Shown here piece after piece: positions 6,976 to 15,231 of a stretch of DNA of 64,000 nucleotides. The stretch comes from Haloarcula mannanilytica (GTDB lineage: Archaea > Halobacteriota > Halobacteria > Halobacteriales > Haloarculaceae), in NCBI RefSeq assembly GCF_005406125.1, contig NZ_BIXZ01000001.1:310001-374000 (forward strand), read 5' to 3'. The notes below the pieces were generated by a model. The model made no database searches, was not told where the DNA came from, and worked only from the letters and a program-made list of their open reading frames with translations. The number at the start of each line of letters is the position of its first letter. Within the stretch, counting starts at the first letter, position 1. A program made the position numbers and the translations under genes.

Positions 6976-7875
6976 ATGGCCGACCCGGACTCCACGTCTC
7001 CCACGGAGGACGAGCGCGGGAACACCCCTGCGGACGCGGTTTCCGCCGAAACTGAACCCGGCAAAACCGAGGCTGGAAACGGTACGGCAGTCGACGAGAG
7101 CGAGCAGGGTAGTGATCTCGATACGGAGGCCCTCCGCAAACAGGTCGAAGAGAAGTACGACTTCGACAACTTCGGCCCGGCTGACATGGCCGAGATGACC
7201 GCAGAGGAGTGGGACGTGGCCTTCGACGAGGACTCCTGGATCACCGGCGACGACCTGCTCGACCGGGTCACGCGGGACCTGCGGACGCGGGTGGCGAACC
7301 GGGACGTGTTCGCCCGCATCGAGCGCCACCAGGACCCGCCGCGCGTACTCGCGTACTCAGACGAGGGCTACGCAGTCGTCTACCCTGACGGGAGCCTGGA
7401 AGGGGAAGGAACTGTTATGCGCGACGTGAAGCCGACTGTCGCGCTGAGTTCGATGGAGTCCTACGACGTACCGGATGAGGTCCCCGACAGGCCGCTTCCC
7501 GAGCCGGAGGAAGTCCCCGAGGGCGGCGGCGAACTGGGCAACTGGATGCTACAGGCGATTGCCGGGACGCAGTTTCTCGCCGGCCTGGCCTTGCTTGCGG
7601 GGGCAGTACTAGCGACGGCTGGGGTCATCGGCAACAGGGGAACCAGCATCGCCCTGCTGGTGGTGGCTGGCGTCGCCTTCATCGGTGTCTCTCTTGTCCT
7701 CTTTTTCACCGTTGCAAACGCGCGGCTCTCTGACACGTTCCGCGCCGAGGAGTACCGGGACAGACTGCGGGCCATCGGACTTGAGGACGGCGAACGGCCG
7801 GAGTTCGTTCCGGACCTCGACCCACAGAATACGGGGTCTGAAGACGGGTCCGGCGAGACTGACGAAGCCGGGTAA
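6976..7875 (+). CDS. Haloarchaeal two-TM protein opening the halocyanin/cytochrome b cluster (DUF7319-like)
   Basis: A 299-residue protein of unknown function. The first 55 residues are acidic and look disordered. A soluble region follows (FDNFGPADMAEMT, then DLRTRVANRDVFARIERHQD), and two adjacent transmembrane segments occupy roughly residues 195-250 before an acidic tail. A position directly upstream of the halocyanin gene suggests a membrane-bound accessory or assembly factor of the respiratory complex. I recall related haloarchaeal proteins labelled DUF7319, without being able to check. The gene ends 64 bases before the halocyanin start, which has its own TATA box. Confidence 0.8.
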   Translation: MADPDSTSPTEDERGNTPADAVSAETEPGKTEAGNGTAVDESEQGSDLDTEALRKQVEEKYDFDNFGPADMAEMTAEEWDVAFDEDSWITGDDLLDRVTRDLRTRVANRDVFARIERHQDPPRVLAYSDEGYAVVYPDGSLEGEGTVMRDVKPTVALSSMESYDVPDEVPDRPLPEPEEVPEGGGELGNWMLQAIAGTQFLAGLALLAGAVLATAGVIGNRGTSIALLVVAGVAFIGVSLVLFFTVANARLSDTFRAEEYRDRLRAIGLEDGERPEFVPDLDPQNTGSEDGSGETDEAG

Positions 7876-7905
7876 TGACGGTTCCTGCGGGTGGTATTCG
7901 GTGGG

Positions 7906-7911
7906 TTTATA
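7906..7911 (+). promoter_or_regulatory. TATA-like box for halocyanin
   Basis: TTTATA lies 29-34 bases before the halocyanin ATG at 7940. This is the archaeal TATA-to-start spacing expected if transcription begins at or just before the ATG. It suggests that halocyanin and the downstream Rieske and cytochrome b genes can be transcribed separately from the gene at 6976. Confidence 0.5.
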
Positions 7912-7939
7912 CAAACTCAGTCCTGATTCCAGAACGTAT

Positions 7940-8596
7940 ATGAACAGACGGGAGTTCGTCCGGACAGCAGGGGGGGCCGCCGGCGCTGCGGCGACCCTCA
8001 GTGCCACCGGCGCAGCCGCCGCACAGGAGGACGGCGGTGGCGGTGGCGAAACCGTCCCGGACTACGGCGGTTTCCTGGATTCGGTCGGGAACTTCGACGG
8101 GTCGACCGTCGACGCAACCGGGCAGGACACAGTAACTGTCGAGGTCGGCGTGCAGGCCAACGGCGGCGCGTACGGGTTCGGCCCGCCCGCCGTCCACGTC
8201 GACAACGGCGCAACCGTCCAGTGGGAATGGACGGGCAACGGCGGCGGCCACAACGTCGTCTCGGACGGCGACGGCCCGCTGGATTCGGGTAGTTCGACCT
8301 CCAGTGCCGGCGTCAACTACGAACACACATTCGAGGAGGACGGCATCTACTCGTACCTCTGTGTCCCCCACGAAGGACTCAACATGAAGGGGGCTATCGT
8401 TGTCGGCGAGGAATACCCGACACAGACGATCGGCGGCGGCGGCCCAGTCGAAGTCGACCCACACTACGCCGGCGTCCCGATTCAGCCCCACTACGTCGGG
8501 TTCGGAGCCGGGCTCGCAGTCATCATTCCGCTCATCTTCACGTTCTTCCAGCTGAAGTACGGTGAATCACCACACACCAGCGGAGGGAACAACTGA
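7940..8596 (+). CDS. Halocyanin: membrane-anchored blue copper protein
   Basis: A 218-residue electron carrier. The N-terminus MNRREFVRTAGGAAGAAA is a twin-arginine export signal. The cupredoxin domain carries the type-1 copper ligands H104 (GGGHNVV) and C141, H144 and M149 (YLCVPHEGLNM). A C-terminal hydrophobic segment at about residues 185-205 followed by a short polar tail anchors it in the membrane, whereas many halocyanins are lipid-anchored at the N-terminus. The ATG at 7940 begins the Tat signal. It overlaps the next gene by one base, so it is translated with the bc-type complex genes and probably serves as that complex's electron acceptor. Confidence 0.95.
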   Translation: MNRREFVRTAGGAAGAAATLSATGAAAAQEDGGGGGETVPDYGGFLDSVGNFDGSTVDATGQDTVTVEVGVQANGGAYGFGPPAVHVDNGATVQWEWTGNGGGHNVVSDGDGPLDSGSSTSSAGVNYEHTFEEDGIYSYLCVPHEGLNMKGAIVVGEEYPTQTIGGGGPVEVDPHYAGVPIQPHYVGFGAGLAVIIPLIFTFFQLKYGESPHTSGGNN

Positions 8597-9015
8597 TGGC
8601 GTCCGAAGGCTCCACCTATGGTGACATCCACCGGTACGAACCGCCACGCGAGAGCACAGCGGCCGCCGTCGGAATCGTGCTCCTGACGGTGATTCAGGTC
8701 GGCCTCGTCGGCCTCTTCACCTACGGCATGATCGCCGGGTGGGCGTCCGGTATCGGCACGACGCTGACGGTGCGGCTCATCGAGGCCAACATGTTCCTCG
8801 GTGGCGTCCTGACAGCCATCTTCATCGACCTGGCGTTCATCATGCTGCTGTACCGCAAGGAGTTCCTCCCCGATGTGATGATCGTGAAGAAACGCCGTCG
8901 CAAGTGGGAGGACCTCTACATCCGGCAGGAGGACGTTGACGGAGAGACAATGGCGGACGGCGACAAGTTCGCAGAGACATTCAAACGCGCAGTGTACCCA
9001 TACTACAAGAAATAA
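8596..9015 (+). CDS. Small membrane subunit of the cytochrome b cluster (DUF7318-like)
   Basis: A 139-residue protein with two transmembrane segments (about residues 16-40 and 55-80). A basic patch (KKRRRKWEDLY) and a hydrophilic C-terminus rich in Lys and Asp follow. Its ATG overlaps the halocyanin stop (TGATG) and it ends three bases before the Rieske gene, so it sits within the tightest part of the operon. No cofactor motif is seen. The context implies an accessory subunit of the Rieske/cytochrome b complex. I recall the family as DUF7318 (unchecked). Confidence 0.82.
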   Translation: MASEGSTYGDIHRYEPPRESTAAAVGIVLLTVIQVGLVGLFTYGMIAGWASGIGTTLTVRLIEANMFLGGVLTAIFIDLAFIMLLYRKEFLPDVMIVKKRRRKWEDLYIRQEDVDGETMADGDKFAETFKRAVYPYYKK

Positions 9016-9018
9016 TAT

Positions 9019-9885
9019 ATGCCACTTGATGAAGACAAATACCCGGCTGAAACAGGCCGTCGTCGCTTCGTAAAGGGTGTCGTCGGAAGCGCAGCCCTCT
9101 CCGGCGTCGGCGTCGGTGGCGCTGCAGCCGTCGACGCGACGACAGACGCCGCCGGCGAAGGTGGCGGGACGACCCCGTTCGTCGCCGTCGAAAACACAGA
9201 CGGCCCAGCCCCACGGGGGATGCCGATCATCCCAATCGAAATCAACGGCGGCGAAATCAGCGGCCTCTGGCCGGAGTACGACGAAAACGCAGGTGCGGCC
9301 GTCGCGTCGGACTTCGGTGGCAGCGGTATCGACTACTCCTCGCAGTGGTTCCAGTACTGCGGTATCCAGAGTACTGCGGCGATCTACCCGCAATCCGAGC
9401 GGAACAACACGTTCCTCAACGACACTGGGACCTTCTCCTGGCAGGGTGAGTACGACGACGGGCAACCGCTCACGGTCGACATGTTCGACGACTACCAGGA
9501 GTGGGGCAACGGCATCGGCGACCCCGGCGTCGGGAAGCCCGCAAGCGTCGTCTGGCGGACCAACAGCGAAGGAAGTAACGGCGCTCCGGTACAGATTATC
9601 AGGTCAGTCGAAGTCGAGAAGATGGCCAACGGCGAGGGCGAGTACGCGGACCTCCCCGGGAACGTCCAGTCGTTCGTCTCTGAGGCGACCGATCAGGGCT
9701 TCATTGCCTGGCTGAACAAGTGCACACACTTCTGCTGTGTGCCCGGATTCAAAACCCAGGAAGGGAGCGCGAACTTCGGCGGCGCAAACGCTATTTACTG
9801 TCAGTGCCACCAATCAGTGTACGACCCGTTCAGTCCCGTGCAATCGACGTTCGTGGCGCTGCCACGCCCCCCACAGACGGAGTAA
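9019..9885 (+). CDS. Rieske iron-sulfur protein of a bc-type complex
   Basis: A 288-residue Tat substrate: GRRRFVKGVVGSAALSGVGV near the N-terminus is a twin-arginine signal that would remain as a membrane anchor. The [2Fe-2S] ligands are in the C-terminal third as CTHFCC (from residue 234) and CQCHQS, the C-x-H and C-x2-H boxes of Rieske proteins. The first box has an extra cysteine compared with the usual CTHLGC. About 180 residues between the signal and the cluster domain are longer than in bacterial Rieske proteins. It lies between the two-TM protein and cytochrome b and should pass electrons from quinol at cytochrome b to halocyanin. Confidence 0.95.
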   Translation: MPLDEDKYPAETGRRRFVKGVVGSAALSGVGVGGAAAVDATTDAAGEGGGTTPFVAVENTDGPAPRGMPIIPIEINGGEISGLWPEYDENAGAAVASDFGGSGIDYSSQWFQYCGIQSTAAIYPQSERNNTFLNDTGTFSWQGEYDDGQPLTVDMFDDYQEWGNGIGDPGVGKPASVVWRTNSEGSNGAPVQIIRSVEVEKMANGEGEYADLPGNVQSFVSEATDQGFIAWLNKCTHFCCVPGFKTQEGSANFGGANAIYCQCHQSVYDPFSPVQSTFVALPRPPQTE

Positions 9886-9888
9886 CCA

Positions 9889-10692
9889 ATGAGTCTCGAA
9901 CGCAAAGACGAACACGACCACAAAGGCTGGATGGAATCGCGCGAGCTGACGCCGATCGAATCGGTGTACCTGACCGTGCTCATCTGGCTCGACAGGCGGC
10001 TCCGCGTCGTTGACTATCTGGAGATCCTCGAAGATCTCTACTACAAGGTCAACATGCAGATGCCGAAGAGTCACACGGAACAGTACAACCTCGACAACAA
10101 GTTCTGGTACTGGTATCCACTGTATGCGCTCGGGTCGTTCTCGACGGTCGCATACATCGTCGCCGCGATATCCGGCGCATTACTGGGTTTTTACTACGCA
10201 CCGGCCGCTGCGGCCGCTGACGGGTCGCCGACGGTCGCGTACGATTCGGTGATGCTCATCATGGGGCAGCTCAACCTGGGCTACTTCCTGCGCTCGGTCC
10301 ACCGCTGGGCGGCCCAGATTATGGTCGCCGCCGTGTTCCTCCACATGCTCCGCGTGTATTTCACCGGGGCCTACAAGGAACCGCGCGAGCTGAACTGGCT
10401 CATCGGCATCGTCCTGATCTCGCTGACGCTGGTGTTCGGGTACACGGGCTACCTGCTGCCGTGGAGCCAGCTGTCGTTCTGGGCCGGCCAGATCGGCGTC
10501 GAGATGTCACTCTCTATCCCGCTCATCGGTGAGTGGGTCGCACAGCTAATGTTCGGCGGGTTCACGCTCTCGCAGGCCACGCTACAGCGGATGTATATCC
10601 TGCACGTGTTCTTCCTGCCGTTCATCACGACTGCCATCATCGCGGTCCACATCGGCATCGTCTGGATGCAGGGGATCGCTGAACCACACTAA
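9889..10692 (+). CDS. Cytochrome b N-terminal half (b6-like, diheme)
   Basis: A 267-residue membrane protein equivalent to cytochrome b6. Heme ligands are visible as SVHRWAAQIMVAAVFLHM (His, 13 residues, His) in one helix and LHVFFLPFITTAIIAVHI (His, 14 residues, His) in another. A 14-residue spacing in the second pair is typical of b6f rather than mitochondrial bc1 complexes. TGYLLPWSQLSFW is the conserved quinol-site loop. About 60 soluble residues precede the first helix. It is followed four bases later by the C-terminal half, so the cytochrome b is split as in b6f. Confidence 0.95.
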   Translation: MSLERKDEHDHKGWMESRELTPIESVYLTVLIWLDRRLRVVDYLEILEDLYYKVNMQMPKSHTEQYNLDNKFWYWYPLYALGSFSTVAYIVAAISGALLGFYYAPAAAAADGSPTVAYDSVMLIMGQLNLGYFLRSVHRWAAQIMVAAVFLHMLRVYFTGAYKEPRELNWLIGIVLISLTLVFGYTGYLLPWSQLSFWAGQIGVEMSLSIPLIGEWVAQLMFGGFTLSQATLQRMYILHVFFLPFITTAIIAVHIGIVWMQGIAEPH

Positions 10693-10696
10693 TACT

Positions 10697-11461
10697 ATGA
10701 GCGACAACGACACAGACGACGTTCGTACGGACGGTTCCGGCACCGGTATCGTCTCGCCGGACGACGAGACTCCCGCGTGGTCCGAGCGCAAGGAGCGGAC
10801 CCAGGGGCTCTCCCGGCTGACTTACGAGTACTTCGAGCGGGCGCGCCGCGAAGACCAGGACCTTCGACAACAGTCGGACTACGTCGAACGTGACGTGCTC
10901 GCGTTCCCAGCCTGGCCCCACGAGATGATGCGCAACATCGCGCTGACATCTTTCTTCGTGGGCATGATACTGTTCGTCTCGGCGACGCTCCCACCGGAGA
11001 TGCCGAACCCGGCGAACTCCAGCGTGACGCCGGCGATTATCCTGCCGGACTGGTATCTCTACTGGTCCTTTGGCCTGCTCAAGCTCGGCCCGCTGAACCC
11101 CGAACTGAGCATCCTCGGCGGCTCGAAGCTCATGGCTGACCGGACCTACGGTGTGTTGGCAAACGTCGTGGTCGTCGGCTTCGTCGCTATCGTGCCCTTC
11201 CTGAACAAGGGCTCGGCGCGACGCCCCGTTGAGCAGCCGTTCTGGGCTGCGGTCGGGATGTCCGGCGTCATCTTCAGCCTGACCATCGCCGCGCTGTCCA
11301 TCAAGAACCTCGTCCCGATGGACTCGCACCTGCTGTTTGACCTCACCTTCCTCGTCCCCATCGTCAGCGCGACCATCACCTACGCGGTGCTGAAGACGAT
11401 GCGCGAGGGATACATGTTCGACCTCAACCGTCGGTACTACCGGCTGCGACCGCCGAAGTAA
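10697..11461 (+). CDS. Cytochrome b C-terminal half (subunit IV-like)
   Basis: A 254-residue membrane protein corresponding to b6f subunit IV. The quinol-oxidation motif PEWY reads PDWY (ILPDWYLYWSFGLLK), the conservative change known in some prokaryotic complexes. Four hydrophobic segments follow an 80-residue charged N-terminus (FERARREDQDLRQQSDY). It completes the split cytochrome b with the gene at 9889. A T-run at 11486-11490 downstream could end the transcript, and the next gene has its own TATA-like element. Confidence 0.93.
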   Translation: MSDNDTDDVRTDGSGTGIVSPDDETPAWSERKERTQGLSRLTYEYFERARREDQDLRQQSDYVERDVLAFPAWPHEMMRNIALTSFFVGMILFVSATLPPEMPNPANSSVTPAIILPDWYLYWSFGLLKLGPLNPELSILGGSKLMADRTYGVLANVVVVGFVAIVPFLNKGSARRPVEQPFWAAVGMSGVIFSLTIAALSIKNLVPMDSHLLFDLTFLVPIVSATITYAVLKTMREGYMFDLNRRYYRLRPPK

Positions 11462-11567
11462 TCAGCCGAAAACGCCGCCGGCTTCATTTTTACCGTCTGT
11501 CGCTCCGCTCACTGTCCCAGCGACCCGTCTCGCCGCAGTAAAGTAGCTGCCGTCCGTGTATTCGACA

Positions 11568-11867
11568 ATGACAAAGCGCGAGTCAGCGGGATCCGACGAG
11601 GGATCCGAGCGGCGGGACGTTGTGGTCCCGCTCCGCGTCTACAAGGCTGTGACCGTGTTTTCGACGCTGTTTGCGGTTGTCAGCGTCGTCGCCGGATTCA
11701 TCCTCGTCGACGTAGCGACCCAGCGGGCGTCGGCACCGGCCTCGGAAATCGACGTTCCGGTCGGGATCGCCGGGATCGCCTGTATCCTCGCTGGCACAGT
11801 CGTCTACGCCTTCTCGACGCGGTTCCGAACCGAGGAAATGGGAAAGTCTAAAGACGACGCTACCTAA
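11568..11867 (+). CDS. Small two-TM protein (DUF7315-like)
   Basis: A 99-residue protein with two hydrophobic segments (about residues 27-48 and 60-82) between a charged N-terminus and a charged tail. I start it at the ATG at 11568 rather than the GTG at 11556; GTAAAGT at 11538-11544 is a plausible TATA box for a leaderless start there. No motif is recognised. It is part of the run of small membrane proteins that accompanies the cytochrome b genes, and ends ten bases before the next one. Confidence 0.8.
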   Translation: MTKRESAGSDEGSERRDVVVPLRVYKAVTVFSTLFAVVSVVAGFILVDVATQRASAPASEIDVPVGIAGIACILAGTVVYAFSTRFRTEEMGKSKDDAT

Positions 11868-11877
11868 CGTTCAGATA

Positions 11878-12147
11878 ATGGCTGACGAGTTCATGAAGGG
11901 GTTCGCGTGCCTCATGGTCGGCGGACTGGGTTGGATGACCATCAAGGGCTGGTACAACACGCCGAGTTTCGAGGGGGCACAGCTCACCGGCGAACTTACC
12001 ATCGAGGAACCGACCGTGTTCGACCAGATAGCGCTGTTCATGGGCGATGCGTTCTTCTGGTTTGCAGTTCTTGGCGCACTGACCTTCTGGGTCGTGCTCC
12101 CACTGGTCAGCGAGTTCCAGACGTACCTCAACGAACGCTCGGCGTAA
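11878..12147 (+). CDS. Small two-TM protein (DUF7314-like)
   Basis: An 89-residue membrane protein. One hydrophobic stretch is at residues 8-25 (FACLMVGGLGWMTI) and another at 55-78 (DAFFWFAVLGALTFWVVLPL), joined by an acidic loop. It follows the preceding small membrane protein by ten bases, so the two form a pair. Function is unknown; position suggests an accessory part of the respiratory cluster. Confidence 0.8.
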   Translation: MADEFMKGFACLMVGGLGWMTIKGWYNTPSFEGAQLTGELTIEEPTVFDQIALFMGDAFFWFAVLGALTFWVVLPLVSEFQTYLNERSA

Positions 12148-12194
12148 CGGCCGGGTAACACCGTTCTTTTCGACGGGTAGACCTGACGCCGGTC

Positions 12195-12374
12195 TCAGTT
12201 CGCCGTCTGGTCAGAAATCATGTTGCGATCCTCGTCGCGTACCTGAATCCCGCGTGAACCAAGCGCCGCCGCGAATTTTGTTGGTGACACCCCGCTATAC
12301 GCTGCTGCTTCTTCGAGTGAGAGTGTTTTCCCGCGATACAGCGTCAGTGCCGTTGTGAGGGACCTGTGTGACAT
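12195..12374 (-). CDS. 59-residue helix-turn-helix-like small protein (DUF7317-like)
   Basis: A short gene starting with ATG at 12374 and ending with TGA at 12195. The product begins MSHRSLTTALTLYRGKTLSL and continues with EEAAAYSGVSPTKFAAAL, which has the spacing of a winged-helix or UPF0175-type helix-turn-helix ('EAA..SGVS..KF..AL'). It is antiparallel to the respiratory operon's last gene and has an AT-rich promoter upstream (TTTAATA on the minus strand, about 28 bases before the likely start of RNA). A small DNA-binding protein placed inside the cluster could regulate it; that is inference. I recall the name DUF7317. Confidence 0.78.
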   Translation of the reverse strand: MSHRSLTTALTLYRGKTLSLEEAAAYSGVSPTKFAAALGSRGIQVRDEDRNMISDQTAN

Positions 12375-12609
12375 CTTCGTCTACAACGATACAAATACAG
12401 TAGAAGTATTAAACTATTTCGGCATATACCAGACCAATCATTCGCAGAAATAGCTATTTATTGGATGGGCATATTCTAAATGGCGTCAAAATTATACATT
12501 GCTGTGGTTTGAATAGAGGGAGGAACAGACTGCATACGGAGGGCTCTGAGTATAGCCAACTACCGATGTTCGCGAGTAACGGGAAGAAGACGAAAACGCG
12601 GCGACAGGG
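12375..12609. other. Intergenic stretch, AT-rich in its first half
   Basis: About 235 bases between two minus-strand genes. Bases 12380-12490 are clearly AT-richer than the surroundings and contain several TATA-like runs (ATTAAACTATTT, TATTTATTGG), fitting promoter DNA for the small HTH gene. A plus-strand frame at 12461-12658 is open but has poor codon bias and was not called. No repeat or RNA structure was seen. Confidence 0.4.
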
Positions 12610-13071
12610 TCAGACGAGGGCGCTCCAGGGACCCTTGATGACCCAGAAGAGGCTCTGATAGCCCGCGTACATGAACATCACGAGGGCGGCGACGATGGCC
12701 CCTTTCGGCCGTTCCAGCGGGATGTCACGGCGCGCTTCGACTTTTCGGGACTCGAACTCGAAGAAGTCGGTGATGACTGCGCCGAGCACGAGCACGGACA
12801 GCACCATCCCGCCGTGGTGGTGCATCGTCATGTAGAAAAACGACAGCACGATCAGTGCGATGTTGGTGAACGTGTGTGCCGGATGGCGGCTGATCGCGTC
12901 CGCACCGTCGTTTTCGTACTGTTTGACGTGACTTCTGTGGGCGAGCTGCCGGGTCAGGAAGTTGACAACCACCACTCCGAAGATGATGTATTCGATGAGG
13001 AGCGCACCGCCGACTGTCGGACTCCCCAGAATGGTATCCAATGGCCCAAAGAGCGTTACGGATGGCTGCAT
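12610..13071 (-). CDS. Haloarchaeal multi-TM protein (DUF7313-like)
   Basis: A 153-residue protein with four hydrophobic segments (about residues 22-42, 68-88, 90-112 and 127-148). The second has an unusual histidine run, FYMTMHHHGGMVLSV, and an earlier histidine lies in SRHPAHTF. Such histidines inside a membrane helix could bind heme or copper, but no family is known to me that proves it. The ATG at 13071 is preferred over the upstream frame at 13089. It is the last member of the respiratory neighbourhood and lies 41 bases downstream of the NAD-kinase-like gene, probably in its operon. Confidence 0.8.
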   Translation of the reverse strand: MQPSVTLFGPLDTILGSPTVGGALLIEYIIFGVVVVNFLTRQLAHRSHVKQYENDGADAISRHPAHTFTNIALIVLSFFYMTMHHHGGMVLSVLVLGAVITDFFEFESRKVEARRDIPLERPKGAIVAALVMFMYAGYQSLFWVIKGPWSALV

Positions 13072-13112
13072 ACGCAAAACTCTGTCCACCGTCCATTAGT
13101 GTCTTTCCAATC

Positions 13113-13826
13113 TCACTCGAATCTGGACTGGCTCTGGTCGACGACAGCGGTCCGAACCGGGGAGCCAAGCGATATCGTGACCGACTCCCCGTAGCTGACG
13201 GTCCGTGACACGCGGTCGTCGACCAGCAGTTCGACGGTCGCCTCGTCGCGCTCGACCGAGGCGCTGAGTCCGGCGACCGGCAACACCCAGTGGTCCGGGT
13301 CGGTCGCAAACGGCGCGATCGGCGCGATCACCGCCTGTTTGGACGGCGCTAAAATCGGGCCGCCGACGCGATGGGCATAGCCCGGCGACCCGGCGGCCGT
13401 GGCGATGACCACACCGTCGGCCCGGAACTGGCCGATGCGGTCAGTCGTCGACGCGACAGTGAACTCGGAGATACGGGCGGCGTCGGCGGTGACGAGAGTC
13501 ACGTCCCAGAACGCCTGTTCGACAGTGCCGTCGGACATCGCCACACGGAGGACAGGGTGTGTTTCGACGCGGGCATCTGCAAGCGCCGACACAGCGTCGG
13601 CAGCGTCGGCTCGCGGTACTGACCGGACGCCGCGACCGGCCGCGACCGGCAACACGAGTGGATCACCGTCGGCCCGTGCCACAGAAGCGACGGCGTCTTC
13701 GCCGACGGCGACAATTCGGTCAGTGTCCGGAACTGAGCCGTCACGACCCCGCTCAACAGCCACGCCGGCGTCTCGAAGCACGTCTGCCAGGCCGTCGTCA
13801 CCGACTACACCAACGGGGGTTCCCAT
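13113..13826 (-). CDS. NAD-kinase-like protein without the GGDG motif
   Basis: A 237-residue protein related to NAD/NADH kinases. The C-terminal part is clear: DGVVIATAAGSPGYAHRVGG aligns with the DG....TPTGSTAYS..AGG motif, followed by PILAP and APIAPF. In the N-terminal half, where the catalytic GGDGT should be, it reads VAVGEDAV, so the loop and its aspartate are altered. It may bind nucleotide without phosphorylating NAD, or use another residue. The start is ATG at 13826; a GTG three bases upstream is possible. It precedes the membrane protein at 12610-13071. Confidence 0.82.
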   Translation of the reverse strand: MGTPVGVVGDDGLADVLRDAGVAVERGRDGSVPDTDRIVAVGEDAVASVARADGDPLVLPVAAGRGVRSVPRADAADAVSALADARVETHPVLRVAMSDGTVEQAFWDVTLVTADAARISEFTVASTTDRIGQFRADGVVIATAAGSPGYAHRVGGPILAPSKQAVIAPIAPFATDPDHWVLPVAGLSASVERDEATVELLVDDRVSRTVSYGESVTISLGSPVRTAVVDQSQSRFE

Positions 13827-13884
13827 CACCTGAAACTCCGGGCCGGCGGAAAAAAAGCTGCCGCACTCCGGCGTGTGTTCGCGC

Positions 13885-15120
13885 TCAAATATCCAAACGA
13901 CGGCGCGCGTATTCGACGAGGATCGGCATGTCCGAGAGATGAGTTAGCTTCGCAATTGCCCGACGGTCGCCGCCGTTGATCTGCCTGAGGGTGTCCTGTC
14001 CGGTGCTCCGGAGGTCATCCATCAACTGATCGTACCGCTCGTTGGGGGCGAGATACAGCAGTTCCGTCATCATCAGGCGGGCGTTGTGTTTCGGGGCCAC
14101 CTCGCTGTGCCAGAGTTGGTCGTAGACGGAGAGGTTTTCCGCGGAGGTGTCGGGTTCGTCCGGCTTGAGCGCCGAATCCGCCGTCGCGGCGGCGGCGCGG
14201 GCCGATTTCATCCCCTTGTGGATGCCCTCACCCCACAGCGGATCGACGGTCGGGACGGTGTCGCCGATAGCCATGAAGCTGTCCGTGCTCATCGAATCGG
14301 GCGGCTGGATGTGGGCCGACCCGCGGTGGGCTTGTGTCCCCTCGATTCGCTCGGCGTCGTCGAATCTCGGGTCCGAATCGAGCCAGTAGTCGAGATAGTC
14401 GTCGATCCCCATCCCGTCTTTCGCGTACTTGTCGTGTGATTCGTTCTGGATGTAACAGAGACCGACCTTCGCCCTGTCTTCGCCGGTGTGGAAAACCCAG
14501 GAGTAGCCACCTGGAGCGAGGTCGTGATCCAGTCGGAGCATCATCGCGTCCCGGAGGTCGGCGTAGTCGTCGTGATTGACTTCGACGCCCTCGAACTCGT
14601 ACTCGACGCCGATGGCCTGGTGGTCCCGCTGGAGGTCACATACATCGAGTTTCTTCGCCAGCGGCGCGGCAGGGCCGGTGGCGTCAATGACAATGTCCGC
14701 ATACACTTCTTCGTCGCCGTCGTAGCGCACGCCGGCGATCTCTCCGTTCTCCATGATCGGGGCTGAAACGCGGGAGTCAAACCGATATGTGGCGCCCCGT
14801 TCCCGGCCTTCCGAGACGAGCCACTGTTTGAACTCCGCGAACTCCAGAACGGCCCCGGTCTGGTTGCGGACGTAGTGGTCGTTTGGCGACTCAAGCACGA
14901 CGTTGTCCGTGTAGTTCATCACCACGTCGTCGGGAATCGCAAACCCCGTCATCGCCGACATGAACGTCCCGGCAGTGGACTTGTTGCTCTGACGCGGGAA
15001 CCCGTCTTCGGGCTCGGTTTCGAGAACAAGCACCTCGTAGTTTCGCTCCGCTAGATCACGGGCACACTGCGCCCCCGCAGGCCCGGCCCCGGCTATCACC
15101 ACGTCAAAGCGCTCGCGCAT
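13885..15120 (-). CDS. Geranylgeranyl reductase family flavoprotein (archaeal lipid saturation)
   Basis: A 411-residue FAD-dependent reductase. The N-terminus FDVVIAGAGPAGAQCARDL is the dinucleotide-binding GxGxxG fold, and FMAIGDTVPTVDPLWGEGIH is the second FAD motif typical of geranylgeranyl reductases. The family saturates the isoprenoid chains of archaeal membrane lipids or related polyprenols. Haloarchaea have several paralogs, so the exact substrate (digeranylgeranylglycerophospholipid, quinone tail or other) is open. It is divergent from the unknown gene at 15232, with 111 bases between. Confidence 0.88.
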   Translation of the reverse strand: MRERFDVVIAGAGPAGAQCARDLAERNYEVLVLETEPEDGFPRQSNKSTAGTFMSAMTGFAIPDDVVMNYTDNVVLESPNDHYVRNQTGAVLEFAEFKQWLVSEGRERGATYRFDSRVSAPIMENGEIAGVRYDGDEEVYADIVIDATGPAAPLAKKLDVCDLQRDHQAIGVEYEFEGVEVNHDDYADLRDAMMLRLDHDLAPGGYSWVFHTGEDRAKVGLCYIQNESHDKYAKDGMGIDDYLDYWLDSDPRFDDAERIEGTQAHRGSAHIQPPDSMSTDSFMAIGDTVPTVDPLWGEGIHKGMKSARAAAATADSALKPDEPDTSAENLSVYDQLWHSEVAPKHNARLMMTELLYLAPNERYDQLMDDLRSTGQDTLRQINGGDRRAIAKLTHLSDMPILVEYARRRLDI

Positions 15121-15231
15121 GGTTGTGGGTATCCCCTGTTGGTAATCAGTCTTTCCGAATACACTGGCGGCGCTCTCGAAAGGGTAAAGACGGCCCCACT
15201 ACCATCACGAGAACACCCGGGGCGACATACA

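Noticed and set aside
12461-12658. 65-codon plus-strand frame in the AT-rich gap
   Set aside because: Poor codon bias, runs into the antisense of the membrane protein gene, no recognisable sequence.
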